Shown piece after piece: positions 46,251 to 57,907 of a stretch of DNA of 64,000 bases; position 1 is the stretch's first letter; each line of letters starts with the position of its first letter. The position numbers and the translations under genes were made by a program. The stretch comes from Aphrocallistes beatrix (lineage: Eukaryota > Porifera > Hexactinellida > Sceptrulophora > Aphrocallistidae). The stretch lies in the NCBI GenBank assembly GCA_963281255.1, contig OY725492.1, forward strand, positions 992,001 through 1,056,000, in the 5' to 3' direction. The notes beneath the pieces were generated by a model. The model was given only the letters and a program-made list of their open reading frames with translations. It was not told where the DNA came from and made no database searches.

Positions 46251-47179
46251 GCATGTGAATAAGCAACAATTGTGAATCATATTCAAGGAACTGTTACACG
46301 AAAAATAGACACCCCCAGAATTGTTCCCACTGGTCCATATATTTCGTAATATTTTGAGCCCCCTCGAAACTAATATTTTAGTGTTATCCTCTAAAATATA
46401 TGGGCCAATAACGGAATAGGTGGCGTGTATAGAAGGCTTTTTAGTTGTCATTAGTACGGTAAACAAATGCTCTCTGTGACTAATAGTGACTCTAGTCATG
46501 ATATACGTCAGGGCCGTAGACTCGAGTTGAGGATTGGTAGGGTCTTTGGGAAAGGACTAAAAAAATATAATTCGAATGATACTAGAATGTTTCGATCTAA
46601 ACGTTCAATGGAAGACAAAGAACAGACGAACTCGGTATGCTCGACTAGTAGAGTCTCCGAACATTCAGATGGTTGCACTCTCTACTGCAACAGCTCTGGA
46701 TCTAAGCATCTAGCAGGGCCTTCTGACATCTGTAAAAACCATAGGCGCCAAGTGTGGGTATCTGGAAGGGGGATGGCGCCCCCCAGGTCTGGACCCTGGC
46801 GGGGCCGTGGTGCTAGGCAGTGGAACAATGGAGAAAGCTGTGGTATGGCAGGAATCCACACAAACTTATATGTTACAACTAAACCCCAAAATGATGTTAA
46901 TTGAGTCTAAATATATATCCCAATTACATTTTTGCTTCCACTATAGTCCGAGATTTTCTTTTCCCTAGGTAACAACAATAGCTGTATATCAATATTTGAG
47001 CATCTAAGATTTAAAAAATTTCCTGGGGGCTTTCCCTCCAGACCCCCTTACCGTCGCTCGCTCTTGGCCCTCCCAGGTTTTATTCTATTTTCTAAAACTT
47101 GGTGCCTATGGTCAAAATGCGAATGCAGAACCCACACTGCCAAAACTAATTAACTATCCCAAAAATACCCATGCCGTTC

Positions 47180-49420
47180 GTTTGTGCTCAACTGGTTTTC
47201 GAAACATAAGTGAACAGAATAGTCACAAAAGGAAATGCCGTGTACTGTTGTCCTTGCCGGTTTTTCTCTCGCCGCTCAGACATTCGAATCACTCCATTTG
47301 CAGCTGCATCAGGGTTCAAAAACTTGAAGGATACTTCCATCCGAATGCCAGAGCACAGTGCGTCTGAAAGACACAAACAATCAGTTACTGCTTGGGGGGA
47401 GTTCTTGAGGATGCATGACAATAATGCCAGTATCGCTCAAATGCTAAATGTCGACCATGCTAAACATATTCAAGAGAATCGGCACTATCTAACAGCTATT
47501 CTGAAATCTGTACTTCTTTGTTGCCGCCGGCATGGCATCGCCTTTCGTGGACACCGTGAGGATCTAACTAAGATAAACGCAAACCCTGGCAATATCCTTG
47601 CTGTTTTTGAGAATTGTGTCAGAATATGATAATATTGTGTCTTCTCGACTGCTGGGCGTGGATGGTATGGGTAGCAAGAATCCATCCAATGCAAAGTACA
47701 CATCGAAATCAATTCAGAATGAGCTGATCTCATAGCGGCAGATATCGTTCTAGAAACAATCTCTGCGGAGGTGCGGACAACTAAGTACTTCTCTCTCCTG
47801 TGCGATGAGTGCAAATGCAGCTCTAAGACAGAACAAATGAGTGTAGTGCTTCGCTATGTCACTGTAGACTGCAGTATTACCGAGTCCTGCATTGGGTTCT
47901 TTGCCTGTGAAGGACTGGATGCAGTATCTCTCTCGAAAACCATTCTAGACTGCCTCAGGGATGTCAAAATCGACTACACAAGTGGTATGGTTGAACAGTG
48001 CTATGACGACGCTTCCGTTATGCGTAGGATCCACTGGGTCTTCAGGGGCGGCATACCCGGTACGGCAGGTGCGGCGAGCGCCGTACCACTTTTGAGTGGT
48101 CCGGCGTCGACTTTTCTGAAAGGCTCAGCTTTGCTGTACCATTACTATGATCTGATTAAAACAATTCATTGCAACTTAATAAATAATGTTATGCTAAATA
48201 GACGACAGCTGAATTGTCGTTAATTATGGTTGTAGATCAATGAGTTAGGGAGTATAAAAAGTAATGGACAGTTTTGAATACCTGGTACGGCGCAGCCACA
48301 ACAGTTTTGAATCTCTACTGGAAGATATGTGCCAAATATTCCGCCGTACCACTTTTTGAGAGGGTGTGCCGCCCCTGGGCTTCCAAAGACTCATCAAAGA
48401 AGTTGCTCCACTGAGTTTTTATGTTCACTGCCATGCTCATAGACTCAATCTGGTGGTTGTCGCAGTATGTACTAACGTTCGATGCGTAATGGAAATGTTG
48501 CATACTCTACGATCTTTGCATAGGTTCTTCTCTGCCGCTGTTCCTGCCAGGCCAAAATTGGTCCGGGGACCAGTTTTAGTTGCGAAATCTAGTCCGGGTG
48601 ACATTTTAGTGCAGTTTCTGAAGAGAGCTGCCCCTATAACAAGGACAGAGTACCACGTCCGTCCATATGTATGTATGTTGTATCTCCGTATGCGCGCTAC
48701 TGTAAAAGAGTTTTCATAAATTTAGTCGTCCCGATGTATTACGATATCATATCTTAAGTGCCAAGTGAGATATGAATACCGAAGCTGGGGAAAGCAATCG
48801 GTCCCAATTGCTCGTGTCCGGATCTTACTCTAGATAGAGCACAACATATAGTGTGCTCACTAAGCCAAGAGATGGATCCTCAAACATTTCCAAACGCAGA
48901 TGGGCAATAGGACCAGATAGCTAACAAAAGCTAACGTTATTATTGGCTACTGTGGACTACCAGCGTCACCTGTTCGTCGTATCAGAAGGGCTAGATCAGA
49001 CATGGTAGAGTATCGTAAAAATATCTAGGGATCTGATGAGTTTCATCAGTTGGTGTATATCCCTATATGCGCTGCTGTCCATGAAGGACTAACCCGGCGT
49101 TTCTTCGAACAAGAGCACAATGACATCTACCATGGCATATCTGCTCTGACTTCAGGATCTGAAAGGTTCCTTGAGGCAGCTATCATCGTGTCCTTCGCTA
49201 ACTGTTTCGGATTGCTTAGAACTGAAGTTGAGGCCGAAATGTTAAGAACAGAAGTCACTGTTTTGCGTAACCTTTTTTTGGGAAGCCGAAGATCTAATCT
49301 GATTAGATTTTTGCAGTTTGTGCATCCTTTCATGCGATGTATCCCTATAATTACGCAACTGTCCAACCATTGCATGTACTCTGCCTTGCACTACGGCTGC
49401 AAATGAACGTTTGTTCTCTT
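47180..49420 (+). pseudogene. hAT transposase, TTF/DUF4371 type
   Basis: 47210-47629: TTF-type N-terminus (YCCPCRFFSRRS, GFKNLKDTSIRMPEHSAS, ENRHYLTAILKSVLLCCRR). After a shift, 47640-48040: SEYDNIVSSRLLGVDG, VRTTKYFSLLCDECKCSSK, IGFFACEGLDAVSL, MVEQCYDDASVMR. The frame is cut by a MITE (48043-48377) and resumes LIKEVAPLSFYVHCHAHRLN to 48570. About 500 bp are missing or replaced, then 49130-49420 gives the C-terminal part (FLEAAIIVSFANCFG, LIRFLQFVHPFMRC). It is a cut-and-paste transposase relic related to 28130-29697 and to the fragment at 63251. Confidence 0.82.
48043..48377. mobile_element. hAT-type MITE inside the transposase relic
   Basis: 335 bp, termini CAGGGGCGGCATACC and inverse (GGTGTGCCGCCCCTG); sub-terminal GCCGTACCACTTTTGAG is repeated near the right end. 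Flanks GGGTCTTC and GGGCTTCC look like an imperfect target duplication. Confidence 0.7.
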
Positions 49421-49960
49421 TGATGGGTCTGTCACAAAAAATTTGGTCCGGGTGACCAATCTTTTCATGGAAAATTGTTCGGGAGACTAAATTTTCAGGA
49501 AAATTGATCCGGGAGATTAATTCTTTCATGGAAAATTAGATTCTATCAATCATTTGACATCCTCGATTTTTTGATACTTTTCAATTGTCGAACAACCAAG
49601 CTGTTTGACCCCGGACTGACAGTTCATATTCTAGTATTCAATACATATTTAGCTAATCTCTAATCTAAGAAGTGTATTTTATTTCTTCTGCTCTCTCTAA
49701 AATCTGGAATCTCTTCCTATTGAGTGCTTACCTATTGCAACTATAATAACTAGACCTAATAACAGCTACCGCAGTGCCACTGGGACTTGATATCATTTCC
49801 AAATTGTTCTGGAACCGTAATGCATTTTTCATTGAAAAATTGGTTCGGGCAAACCAAAATTCCTTATGGAAAATTGTTCCCCCCGGACCAAAATTCCATG
49901 GAAAATAGATCTCCCTGACCAAAGCTTTCGCGGATCAATTTTCCAGTGACAGGTCAAGTA
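49421..49960. repeat. Degenerate repeated motif region
   Basis: Multiple copies of CATGGAAAATTGNTCCGGG-type words in both orientations (for example 49465, 49500, 49845, 49890), also at 48555-48620. Probably MITE debris. No ORF. Confidence 0.55.
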
Positions 49961-50109
49961 AAGAATCATCTCCGCTCTACCTTGAGTAACGATAGACTTA
50001 GTGGGTTAGGAGTTCTTAGCGTAAACTGAGAAAGGTCAGGATTTATCAATCTAAACCGCGTAATTGATTGCTTTGCATCTCCTCCACGACGCATTGAAAT
50101 TAGGTACAC

Positions 50110-50496
50110 CATGGCTTACTATATTATACGGCTATCTAAGAGGCCGAGAAGGCCCATAAAATAGAAGGCCGATGTGTTTTACATAGGTTATTGTTTGCTA
50201 TACTAGATATTAGAAGTAACAAATTAATACATTTGGTTGTCTATTAATTATAAAAATTTCCACTTCCCATAAATAGTCGAGTACTAGTTCAACTTTATTA
50301 TGTATTTTTTCAATTGATGCTGATGAAAAATGAGAATAAAGCAATTATTTGAATGTAAATGAAGTAATATTATATATCCATTAGTTTAAACTATGAAAAA
50401 AATCATAAAAGGAGTTATTTGAGACATTTTCAATCGGCCTTCTATTTTATGGGCCTTCTCGGCCTCTTAGATAGCCGTATAATATAGTAAGCCATG
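50110..50496. mobile_element. MITE with GGTACAC target duplication
   Basis: 387 bp, termini CATGGCTTACTATATTATAC and inverse. The 7-bp direct repeat GGTACAC flanks it (50103-50109, 50497-50503). Arms of about 80 bp. Inserted in the hAT relic. Confidence 0.88.
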
Positions 50497-50696
50497 GGTA
50501 CACTTAGGAATTAGTACTCATTATTTTTAGAAAAAAGTAAATAACAATTTGTTTCTACTTTTTATATCAGGCACCAGTAAGAAAATCTAGGGTAGGTTGA
50601 TCGATGGTGCGCAGCTGGCACCCTCGCTCACCTCTAAATCCGCCACTTATCATGGCCCTACCAACCCTACCGGAGCCTACGCCTTTGCACGAATAT

Positions 50697-51607
50697 GAAC
50701 ACTAAAATAGTAAACGTACCAAGTTGCACTCTTAGCAAGGTACTACTCGTGTTGAGCTTGTCAGGACCTATAAATTGTGTTTTGGCTCCTAGATATATAA
50801 TTGAATCTACTGAAACGTGGGTCTATTGGGACATGTCCCGTATTTTAGTTTAAACCGGGGATATCCTGCAGCTGTCCCATCATGTCCCGGATCTTAGTAA
50901 CAACCATTGTTTAACCCTACTTGGACTTGGGGTCAAAGGTATAAATAGAAAATTCCCACTTTCATTTTCACTTCAACATTCCAAGTTCAATTAGGGTTAA
51001 GTGTTGGTATGACTAGAATGAGTTACTTCTTAGTATCATACTGTGATATAACAAATCCATAACAATACAGTATTAGTATGTAATTGGGGACAAGTATATT
51101 CAGGAATTTTGAACACCTGAGTATTGTCCATCTAATGTATATACGCTTCGGTGACTTTCACTTGGACATTCTGACACACAACAGTATTTAAATTGTAATT
51201 GTATTCATACCCTCAAATTGTATTAATAATATTGTCAAACACAACGAAGGTATTGAGCAAAGATACAATATAAATAATCAACAATAATTATCTACGTACT
51301 TTAGACGATCATGATCTTTGTACTTAAGGATCATGATCTCCATACTCGCACTTAAGGGAGACCGATCATTTAAGAGTGGCACATATATTTCAGTATAACT
51401 TTTAAATATTGGTCCCCGGGGATCCAAATATTTCGAATTGTAAGGACCGGGGCCGATACCATTCCAGGGGCAGTAGACTCGGAATGAGGATTGGGTGGGG
51501 CCTTTAGGTTTGCATGATTGGTAGGGCCATTTTGGACAAATCGTATCATAGCTAATAGAAGGTAATAGCCTTTGGCTAATTCATGTAAGGCAAAGGCCCT
51601 ACCAACG
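50697..51607. other. Intron, no gene seen
   Basis: Holds the TATA-like shared fragment at 50935-51010 and a hAT-like terminus at 51464 (CAGGGGCAGTAGACTCGG). Otherwise AT-rich without features I can support. Confidence 0.4.
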
Positions 51608-52860
51608 TAAGATTTATGTTTAATGAAATACTCATAGATATGTTACATATGTCAAAAGTAAACATAATGTTTTGAACTTTTTAGTTTGCCGACTATATTA
51701 TGTATAGTAGTCAACTTCTGAAATGAGTGGTTATAATGATATTTTTTCTCGGTGATTTTCTGTATGGCCAAACCATAAGAGATTAGGATCTGAAATTCTG
51801 GGAATAAGTGCTTTGAGAGCATGAGATGTGCAACAATGTGTTCAATTTTCGATCCGATACCCAGAGGACAGAAAAAGACACTTTTAAATGGCCAGACAGG
51901 GTGTGAACTCAGAATCCATGAATGTAACCCTATCTCTTTTCTTGAGGTACAGAAGACAATTTTATCACCTTCTGCAGTAGCGGATTCTTTCTATGATGTA
52001 TCATTTTTTCACAATCTTTATTTAAAAATTAATTATTTAGTTCACACTTTTCAAGTAACACTATTTACCAGAAGCTAGCGTGAGATTACTAAAATTTTAT
52101 TCTTGAAATGTATATTTCCATTGATGCTAGTACATAGCAAATAACTAGGAGTTTAGACTTATAACTATTACGTTGGAACAAAATTATATTATTCTATAAT
52201 TACTGAGAAATTAGTATAATTATTCATATCCATATAAAGATAAAACTATGCATGTGTTTAAAACTTAATATCTCCACACATTAAAAAGTGATATAAGAAA
52301 ACTTCTAACAAATAAATATTCCCTCATCATATATCCTGACATCCTTTGATGGATATACAGGTATCCCTCTTTTACGCGGTAGATGCGTTCCTTTAAAAGT
52401 GCGCTAAAACGAAATTGCGTGAAAACGGCTATTCTCATAATAACACATATTAAACCTATAGATGCGTTCCCAAATTATTACCGAAATTAAATACATATAT
52501 TTTGAATTCCCAATAGAAAAAATTGTTTAAATTCTAAATCTGAAATAATTATCGCATTGTTCTAACTAGCAAAATCGTTTCTCGGTGTTCTCATTATATA
52601 TTTCTTTTAAATCAGACATCTAATAATTCGGATTCATCCTCTTTTGTGTCAGAGAATTCTTGAGTGGCATTTCAAATTTCTGCTTTGTTGCCATTCTTGA
52701 AAATCCCGAGTTAACCGAGTAGGACGTAAGTCTTTGTGCTATCCAGAAGAATATGTATGAATACCCGTAAAGTTCTCGACAAAGTAATATGGGGATATAT
52801 TGAGTTAAAATATTAAGCAACCACGAAATCGTGCTTTCATTTATACTCCTACCCTGTGTC
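51608..52860. repeat. Repeated intron block, copy 3
   Basis: Begins exactly with the GTAAGATTTATG that follows exon 4 at 40377, but no exon precedes it. Continues colinear with 40377-41230 and 32276-33160, including the Tigger-like piece at 52357. Confidence 0.85.
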
Positions 52861-53266
52861 ATCCCTTGTTCTGTCTTTGCCTATCAAGTATCAACTAATA
52901 ACATCAAACAAACTATTTGAACTCATATTAGCAGAAACAAAATATTAAAAAGTCTGTCGACAGACCGATAGTGCAGCTCCAGGAAGTGACTCGAAGGAAC
53001 ACGAAATGTGAATATAGGATTAGATCGGGAAATACTCATTTTAGAGTATTCTAGTAATGTACATTTTAAAATATCCTACATTAGCCGTTGCGAGCTATTT
53101 TTTAACTTAAAATAAGAGTTTTTTCAATAGGTGTGAAAATATGTATGCATACATGCTAGTAACTCACAAAATATTCACATTGTTACTTTTAAAATGTGAA
53201 AATCGGATTCCACATATTAAAATACCCTACATTAGCTGTTGAGAACTCACTTTTAGCTTAAAATAA

Positions 53267-53268
<2 letters not shown>

Positions 53269-53297
<29 letters not shown>

Positions 53298-53322
53298 CAT
53301 ACATACATACATACATACATAC
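53269..53322. repeat. (ACAT)n microsatellite
   Basis: Thirteen or so perfect ACAT units. Confidence 0.98.
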
Positions 53323-53684
53323 AGCACTAAAAAAATGAAGCAAACCTAGTGATTGGTGAGCAAATACGAATAAGGAAAAAATGATTTTCACTTAATATGC
53401 CAAACAACAATTTGCTTGCATTTACTTTCCAAAAGTCGACGATAGCTGTATTTGGCACATCTATCAATTATTCCAGATGATACTATTCCCATGTGACGAC
53501 AAGGCAAACCCCATGAAGATGGAAATAAGCAGGAACACGAGTTTACTTATACAAAATCTTCGAAAATGACCCTATAGATAGTCATCTTTCTTCATCGCTA
53601 TCTTCAGGTTTCTTCCTTCTCCACCACAATTAATAGATTATAATTAGCTTGCTTATATTACATATTCTTTGAAATCTTATACAT
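53323..53684. other. Intron, nothing recognised
   Basis: AT-rich, no supportable coding or repeat structure. A 22-bp perfect palindrome centred on GAATTC lies just downstream at 53734-53755. Confidence 0.4.
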
Positions 53685-54259
53685 TATAAAGCCTAAAACC
53701 TATGTAATGAGACCTCTAAGCGTCGAGGGCATGCAATCCCGGAATTCCGGGATTGATAAAATATTCTAATAAATTTAATTTCTTTTAGATTACAAATGCT
53801 TGTTTGATATCTCAAATGCATTATAGTGTATAGCAATAAGGAAGATTATGTGCATAGTTTCACACCTTTATATACATATTTTCACACAATTTGACGAATT
53901 TTGAAGAATATACTAGATACTAGCTTCCAACGGGTGACATGGGATTTTTAGGGGTGTAGATTTCGATATCATATTTTCGAGTAAATTTGATAATTAATTT
54001 GTTTACTTTTGTTTACAATAGATGCATAAAGTAAACAAATTATAGAAGTAGGCTAAAGACTAGCTTCCAGCAGTTGACATGGAGTTTTTAGGGGTGTAGA
54101 TTTCAACTATTATATTTTCTGATCAATATGATAAATTATTTATATACCTTTGTTTACATTAGATACATAAAGTAAACAAATCCCAAAATAGTCGCCGCAG
54201 GGAGACTGCGACCCAAAGTGTCCGCAAGCCGCGAAGCGCAAGCAACCGAAGCGCGCTTG
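53685..54259 (+). mobile_element. Helitron-like H2 copy, nearly complete
   Basis: Starts A|TCTTATACATTATAAAGCC and ends GAAGCGCGCTTG|T. Two ~120-140 bp units lie inside (each with TGACATGG...TTTTTAGGGGTGTAGATTTC). 575 bp. The terminal hairpin is degraded. Confidence 0.6.
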
Positions 54260-54605
54260 TGGTTAATATATTTGTTGAACCTTTTTATTGACATGTTTTT
54301 AATGTAAGGTAAAGATGACTCTGAACTTTGGGAATTATGCTAAAGTATGTTGCCCAAATACATTACCTCAAATATTCCTGAATTCTTCACACCTAGAGTA
54401 TGTGTTATATAATGACATACTAGCTTAAATTGACTAAAGAAAAGCTTTGGTTACTTGGGACAAAATGTTTATTAAGTATTACAAAATATTTCGGTTTATA
54501 TATATTTGTGATCAAGTGATGATGAATTATCGAAAAAGATTGTCTTAAAGGTATCCAAGTTTGCCAAAACAACTATTTTAAATTCTTTAGTAAGGTGGGG
54601 TTGTA
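54260..54605. repeat. Repeated intron block, distal part (partner 33529-33864)
   Basis: Colinear with 33529-33864. The left partner ends in the (ATA)n tract, the right one runs on towards exon 7. Confidence 0.8.
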
Positions 54606-54656
54606 TACCAGTTGTATACCATTAATTAAATTAATCAACACTTTCTAACATGACCG

Positions 54657-54840
54657 CAGTCAGGGTCGCTTATTGTGAAGCACCATAAGACCAAAAATCT
54701 GTTCATAATAAAGATACTTTATATTAACCGAACTCGGTTCAATAAAAATCCTATCTAAAAAATGAAATTGAGACCAGGAGGTTAGTTCATAATAAACGAA
54801 TATTCATATTAAGTGGGTTTATTATAAGCGACCCTAACTG
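54657..54840. mobile_element. Tigger-like MITE
   Basis: Termini CAGTCAGGGTCGCTTAT and inverse (ATAAGCGACCCTAACTG). The right end is also present before exon 2 (about 38438-38455) as part of the duplicated block. Confidence 0.65.
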
Positions 54841-54943
54841 TACGTATAATTTCACAATAACAGTACTTTTATAATACAATATAGCTCAGGAGCATATTTT
54901 GGACACGTAAATGAACTATATTCACATGCATCTATCAATTTAG

Positions 54944-55243
54944 TTCCTTCAACTCCTCCAGTCAACTTCACAGTATACTCTTTAAGCAGCACTGTGATAC
55001 AGGCAACATGGAATGCTCCTCATTTGATAAATCAAAATGGAGTTTTAACAAGTTATCAAGTTAACTATTATGGATCGGTGTTGGATACAACTGAAAGAAC
55101 TTTAGATATAAATATTAACACGTTATCTGAAACTCTCACTGGACTTCTACCATATGTTTATTACTGTGTGATGATTCGGGTTGCAAACGGAGCAGGATTC
55201 AGTCTGTTGAGTTCTCCAAATTGTACACGCACTCACGAAGCAA
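54944..55243 (+). CDS. FN3 exon 7
   Basis: 300 bp, TTTAG acceptor, GTAAG donor, phase 1-1. FN3 domain: VIQATWNAPHLINQNGV, LTSYQVNYYGSVLD, TLTGLLPYVYYCVMIRVANG, GFSLLSSPNCTRTHEA. Shares its upstream intron with exon 2. Confidence 0.9.
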
Positions 55244-55522
55244 GTAAGATATATATAATGAGGTAGTGAAGGTTAAATTTCGCAAAGACCTCAAAATTTT
55301 AAAATTGCCGAAAAGTGAATTCTAGCTTCCATTTAACAAGTTCAAAATAATCGAGCCTATTATATATTAAATTTATGAATTTTTCTATAAAATATGGAAG
55401 ATACATGGAAGAGATGATCCCGAAGAGCGACTTAGGTAGACACAAAGTGTCCGCATGCCGCGCAGTGCAATCAAATGAAGCTTGCTTGTATGTTATATTT
55501 ACCTACTTACGTCTATTTTTAG

Positions 55523-55822
55523 TTCCTTCAACTCCTCCAGTTAACTTCACAGTCTATTCTTTAAACAGCACCGCGATTCAGGCAAATTGGAATGCTCCTG
55601 AACTGAGAAACCAAAATGGCGTTTTAAAAAGTTACCAAGTTAGATATAACGGCTCAGATTTCGATACAACTGAAAGAGTTTTGAATCTAGGCATTGGCAG
55701 AATCTCTGTTAATCTCACTGGACTTCTACCAGATATTAATTACTGTGTATTGATTCGGGTTAAAAACGGGGCAGGATTCAGCAAATTTAGTTTTTCAAGT
55801 TGTACAAGAACTTACGAAGCAA
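55523..55822 (+). CDS. FN3 exon 8
   Basis: 300 bp, TTTTTAG acceptor, GTAAG donor, phase 1-1. The most diverged FN3 copy: AIQANWNAPELRNQNGV, LKSYQVRYNGSDFD, RISVNLTGLLPDINYCVLIR, GFSKFSFSSCTRTYEA. The in-frame codons end cleanly. It is followed by exon 9, so it is probably the last FN3 of this array. Confidence 0.9.
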
Positions 55823-55863
55823 GTAAGATTTGTTGCATACTGGAACGTATTCACACATACTTA

Positions 55864-56413
55864 CAGGGCGGGATTAAGGTTGCGCAAGGCCCATAGTACT
55901 GGTCTGGGCAAGCCATGCTATTACTAAAAGCTTGTATTGTGCTTAGCAGATGGCCGGACCAGGCGAACCGGGTGCTACGTCTATGATATAAAATAAGGTA
56001 GTAACATTTACAGTGAAAGTTACTAATCTCAATCTTTAGAGTCATTTGTAAGTCATGCTTACGGGATTTCAGAAGGGAAAAATCACGAATAAGTGACGAC
56101 AAATCAATGTCACGAAGAAGTTCATATTCTACGCTAATTTTCTAAATTCTAACAAACTAAACTAATTATTGGGAGACTCCACTGTATATAATATTTTAGT
56201 CTTAAGGTAATGTGGTCGGTTAATATTATACCCTACTCCTAATAACGATCACGATATTATAAATTGGAATGGAGGGTAAATATTGGGACGGACGGTCATG
56301 ATAAACAGGTAATTTCGCGTAATCTGGGACTTGTCTGCAAAGAAAGCGCGGGTGCCTAAAAGCGCGCGGCCCGTGGCATATGCTACTTCTGCCACGTGCT
56401 TAATCCGGCACTG
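55864..56413. mobile_element. hAT-type element with 8-bp target duplication
   Basis: 550 bp, termini CAGGGCGGGATTAAGG and inverse of CAGTGCCGGATTAAGC. Flanks CATACTTA (55856-55863) and CATACATA (56414-56421) differ at one base. It lies in the intron between exons 8 and 9. Confidence 0.82.
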
Positions 56414-56464
56414 CATACATAGTGTTATGCATATCGTATGTATGTTTCAATTAATCTATTTTAG

Positions 56465-56755
56465 ATCCCGGTAAAGCTACCAACTGTTCTGTAATACAGT
56501 TTCAACTGAGTCCTAGTACCTGTAAGCTTAACATTACGTTCTCATTGGAGACTCCACAAGCTGGAACAGGAATGTGTGAGTATAACTTACTATTCAATGG
56601 AACAGTCATACACACGATAGATAGTACACCAACGCGCACTAACTTTTCCTACTTCAGCTCGCTCTCACCAAAAGAGAACTTCACTTTCTCTCTCTCACCT
56701 AGTGAAGGCTGTCTTAATCAATCTTTATACGTTTGTTATCAAGATACTTTACCAT
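56465..56755 (+). CDS. Exon 9: Cys-rich ectodomain, family not recognised
   Basis: TTTTAG acceptor, GTAAG donor, 291 bp, phase 1-1, fully open. Sequence such as PGKATNCSVIQFQLSPSTCK, LNITFSLETPQAGTG, MCEYNLLFNGTVIH, FTFSLSPSEGCLNQSLYVCY. It has six cysteines and several N-x-S/T sites and a beta-strand-like hydrophobic alternation, as expected of a secreted or extracellular module. It lacks the FN3 WNAP and YYC signature. It may be a diverged FN3/Ig-like domain. Same strand, phase and spacing as the FN3 array, so I infer the same gene. Confidence 0.7.
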
Positions 56756-57092
56756 GTAAGTTAAGCTCATCTAGCACTAATTAGTTGCAATTATGTATAT
56801 AATTGTACTAACTTAGCCTACCCGTAGAACACGTGGATCCCATGGATCTTTCGTGGAGGCTAGGTACGTAGAATTGGGGTTTAGAATCACAGCTCTTAAA
56901 GTTACCAAAACTTAAGGCTTAATTTTAATAGAACTAATTTTTAGTATACAAGCGTATTTTGAAGTAACTCAAACAAATCTATGCTTCTGAGAAAAAGTCG
57001 GCAAATCGTTATAGAATTCTGAATTTATTGTCACCTGTTTGTAATTAGAAATTCTAGCTTCCCTCAGCACAATATTGTCGAGATTATAATCA

Positions 57093-57395
57093 CAAGCGCG
57101 CTTCGCTTGCTTGCGCTGCGCGGCTGGCGGACACTTTGTGTCCGCCAGAGGCTCCCTTCGGTCGCCTGGGGTCACATTGGTTAAATATAAGGTAGCTAGC
57201 ATCTCTAAATATTCCATGATGAGTCGACATGCTCTCAGAACTTAGTGGAGCCATAGCCAAAAGACTCCCACATGCCAAAAATCAGCTTTCTATGACCAGC
57301 AGTTTATTCAATCAATTCGTTACATATACATATATATACATATATATATATATATATACAAACAAACAAACATAATCGAGTTTTAATAGTAAGGA
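57093..57395 (-). mobile_element. Helitron-like H1 copy, internally deleted
   Basis: On the minus strand A|TCCTTACTATT (57395) to GCGCGCTTG|T (57093). About 165 bp of the centre is missing compared with 58972-59439. The hairpin GGCGGACAC...GTGTCCGCC is intact. Confidence 0.65.
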
Positions 57396-57412
57396 TTGGC
57401 ATTTATTAACCA

Positions 57413-57907
57413 CAATCGCGCTTCGCATCTTGTGGACACTTTGTATCCGCCAGAGACGTATTTTGGCGTCTAGGCCCATATTGATTAATTATAAAGTAGA
57501 AAACATCTCTAATAATGTCTGCCCCGCTGTTATAATCGATCACTTGAAAAGTCACAAAAATTGTCGATTTTTCATTTTTGGTGCATAATGATGACGTCAT
57601 AATAGAGTGATGAGCATCATTTTTTATGATAGTTGTATCATATATGAAGAATATTAATATGCACAGTCTATTAAAATTTCAACCTTCTATCACCTAAAAT
57701 GGTTGAGTTATAGTTGAAAAACTGAAATGTATAGTTATAAAAAAAGTGACAATGAAGTCATAGTTCCATGATAAGTCGATATTTTTGTCTGAGGTCAGAA
57801 TTTAGTGGAGCTATCGCCAAAAGACTCCCACATGCCAAAAATCAGCTTTCTGCGCCTGGTAGTTTCTTCAATTCGGTATATACTATATATATTAATATTT
57901 ACAAGGA
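57413..57907 (-). mobile_element. Helitron-like H1 copy, diverged
   Basis: Full-span but diverged copy. The GC-rich end reads CAATCGCGCTTCGC instead of CAAGCGCGCTTCGC, and the opposite end reads A|TCCTTGTAAATATTAA on the minus strand. Confidence 0.6.

Larger units (their letters stand above)
46509..50692 (+). mobile_element. hAT transposon (TTF/ZMYM6-like), old
   Basis: Left terminus CAGGGCCGTAGACTCGAGTTG, right terminus resembling its inverse near 50692 (ACCCTACCGGAGCCTACGCC). The transposase relic lies between, and several MITEs have inserted. No clear target duplication, so the boundaries are approximate. A further terminus of this type occurs at 51464. Confidence 0.55.

Noticed and set aside
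46467-46904. 145-codon plus-strand frame near the hAT left end
   Set aside because: No recognisable domain; composition follows the GC-rich terminal sequence, and it precedes rather than matches the transposase start.
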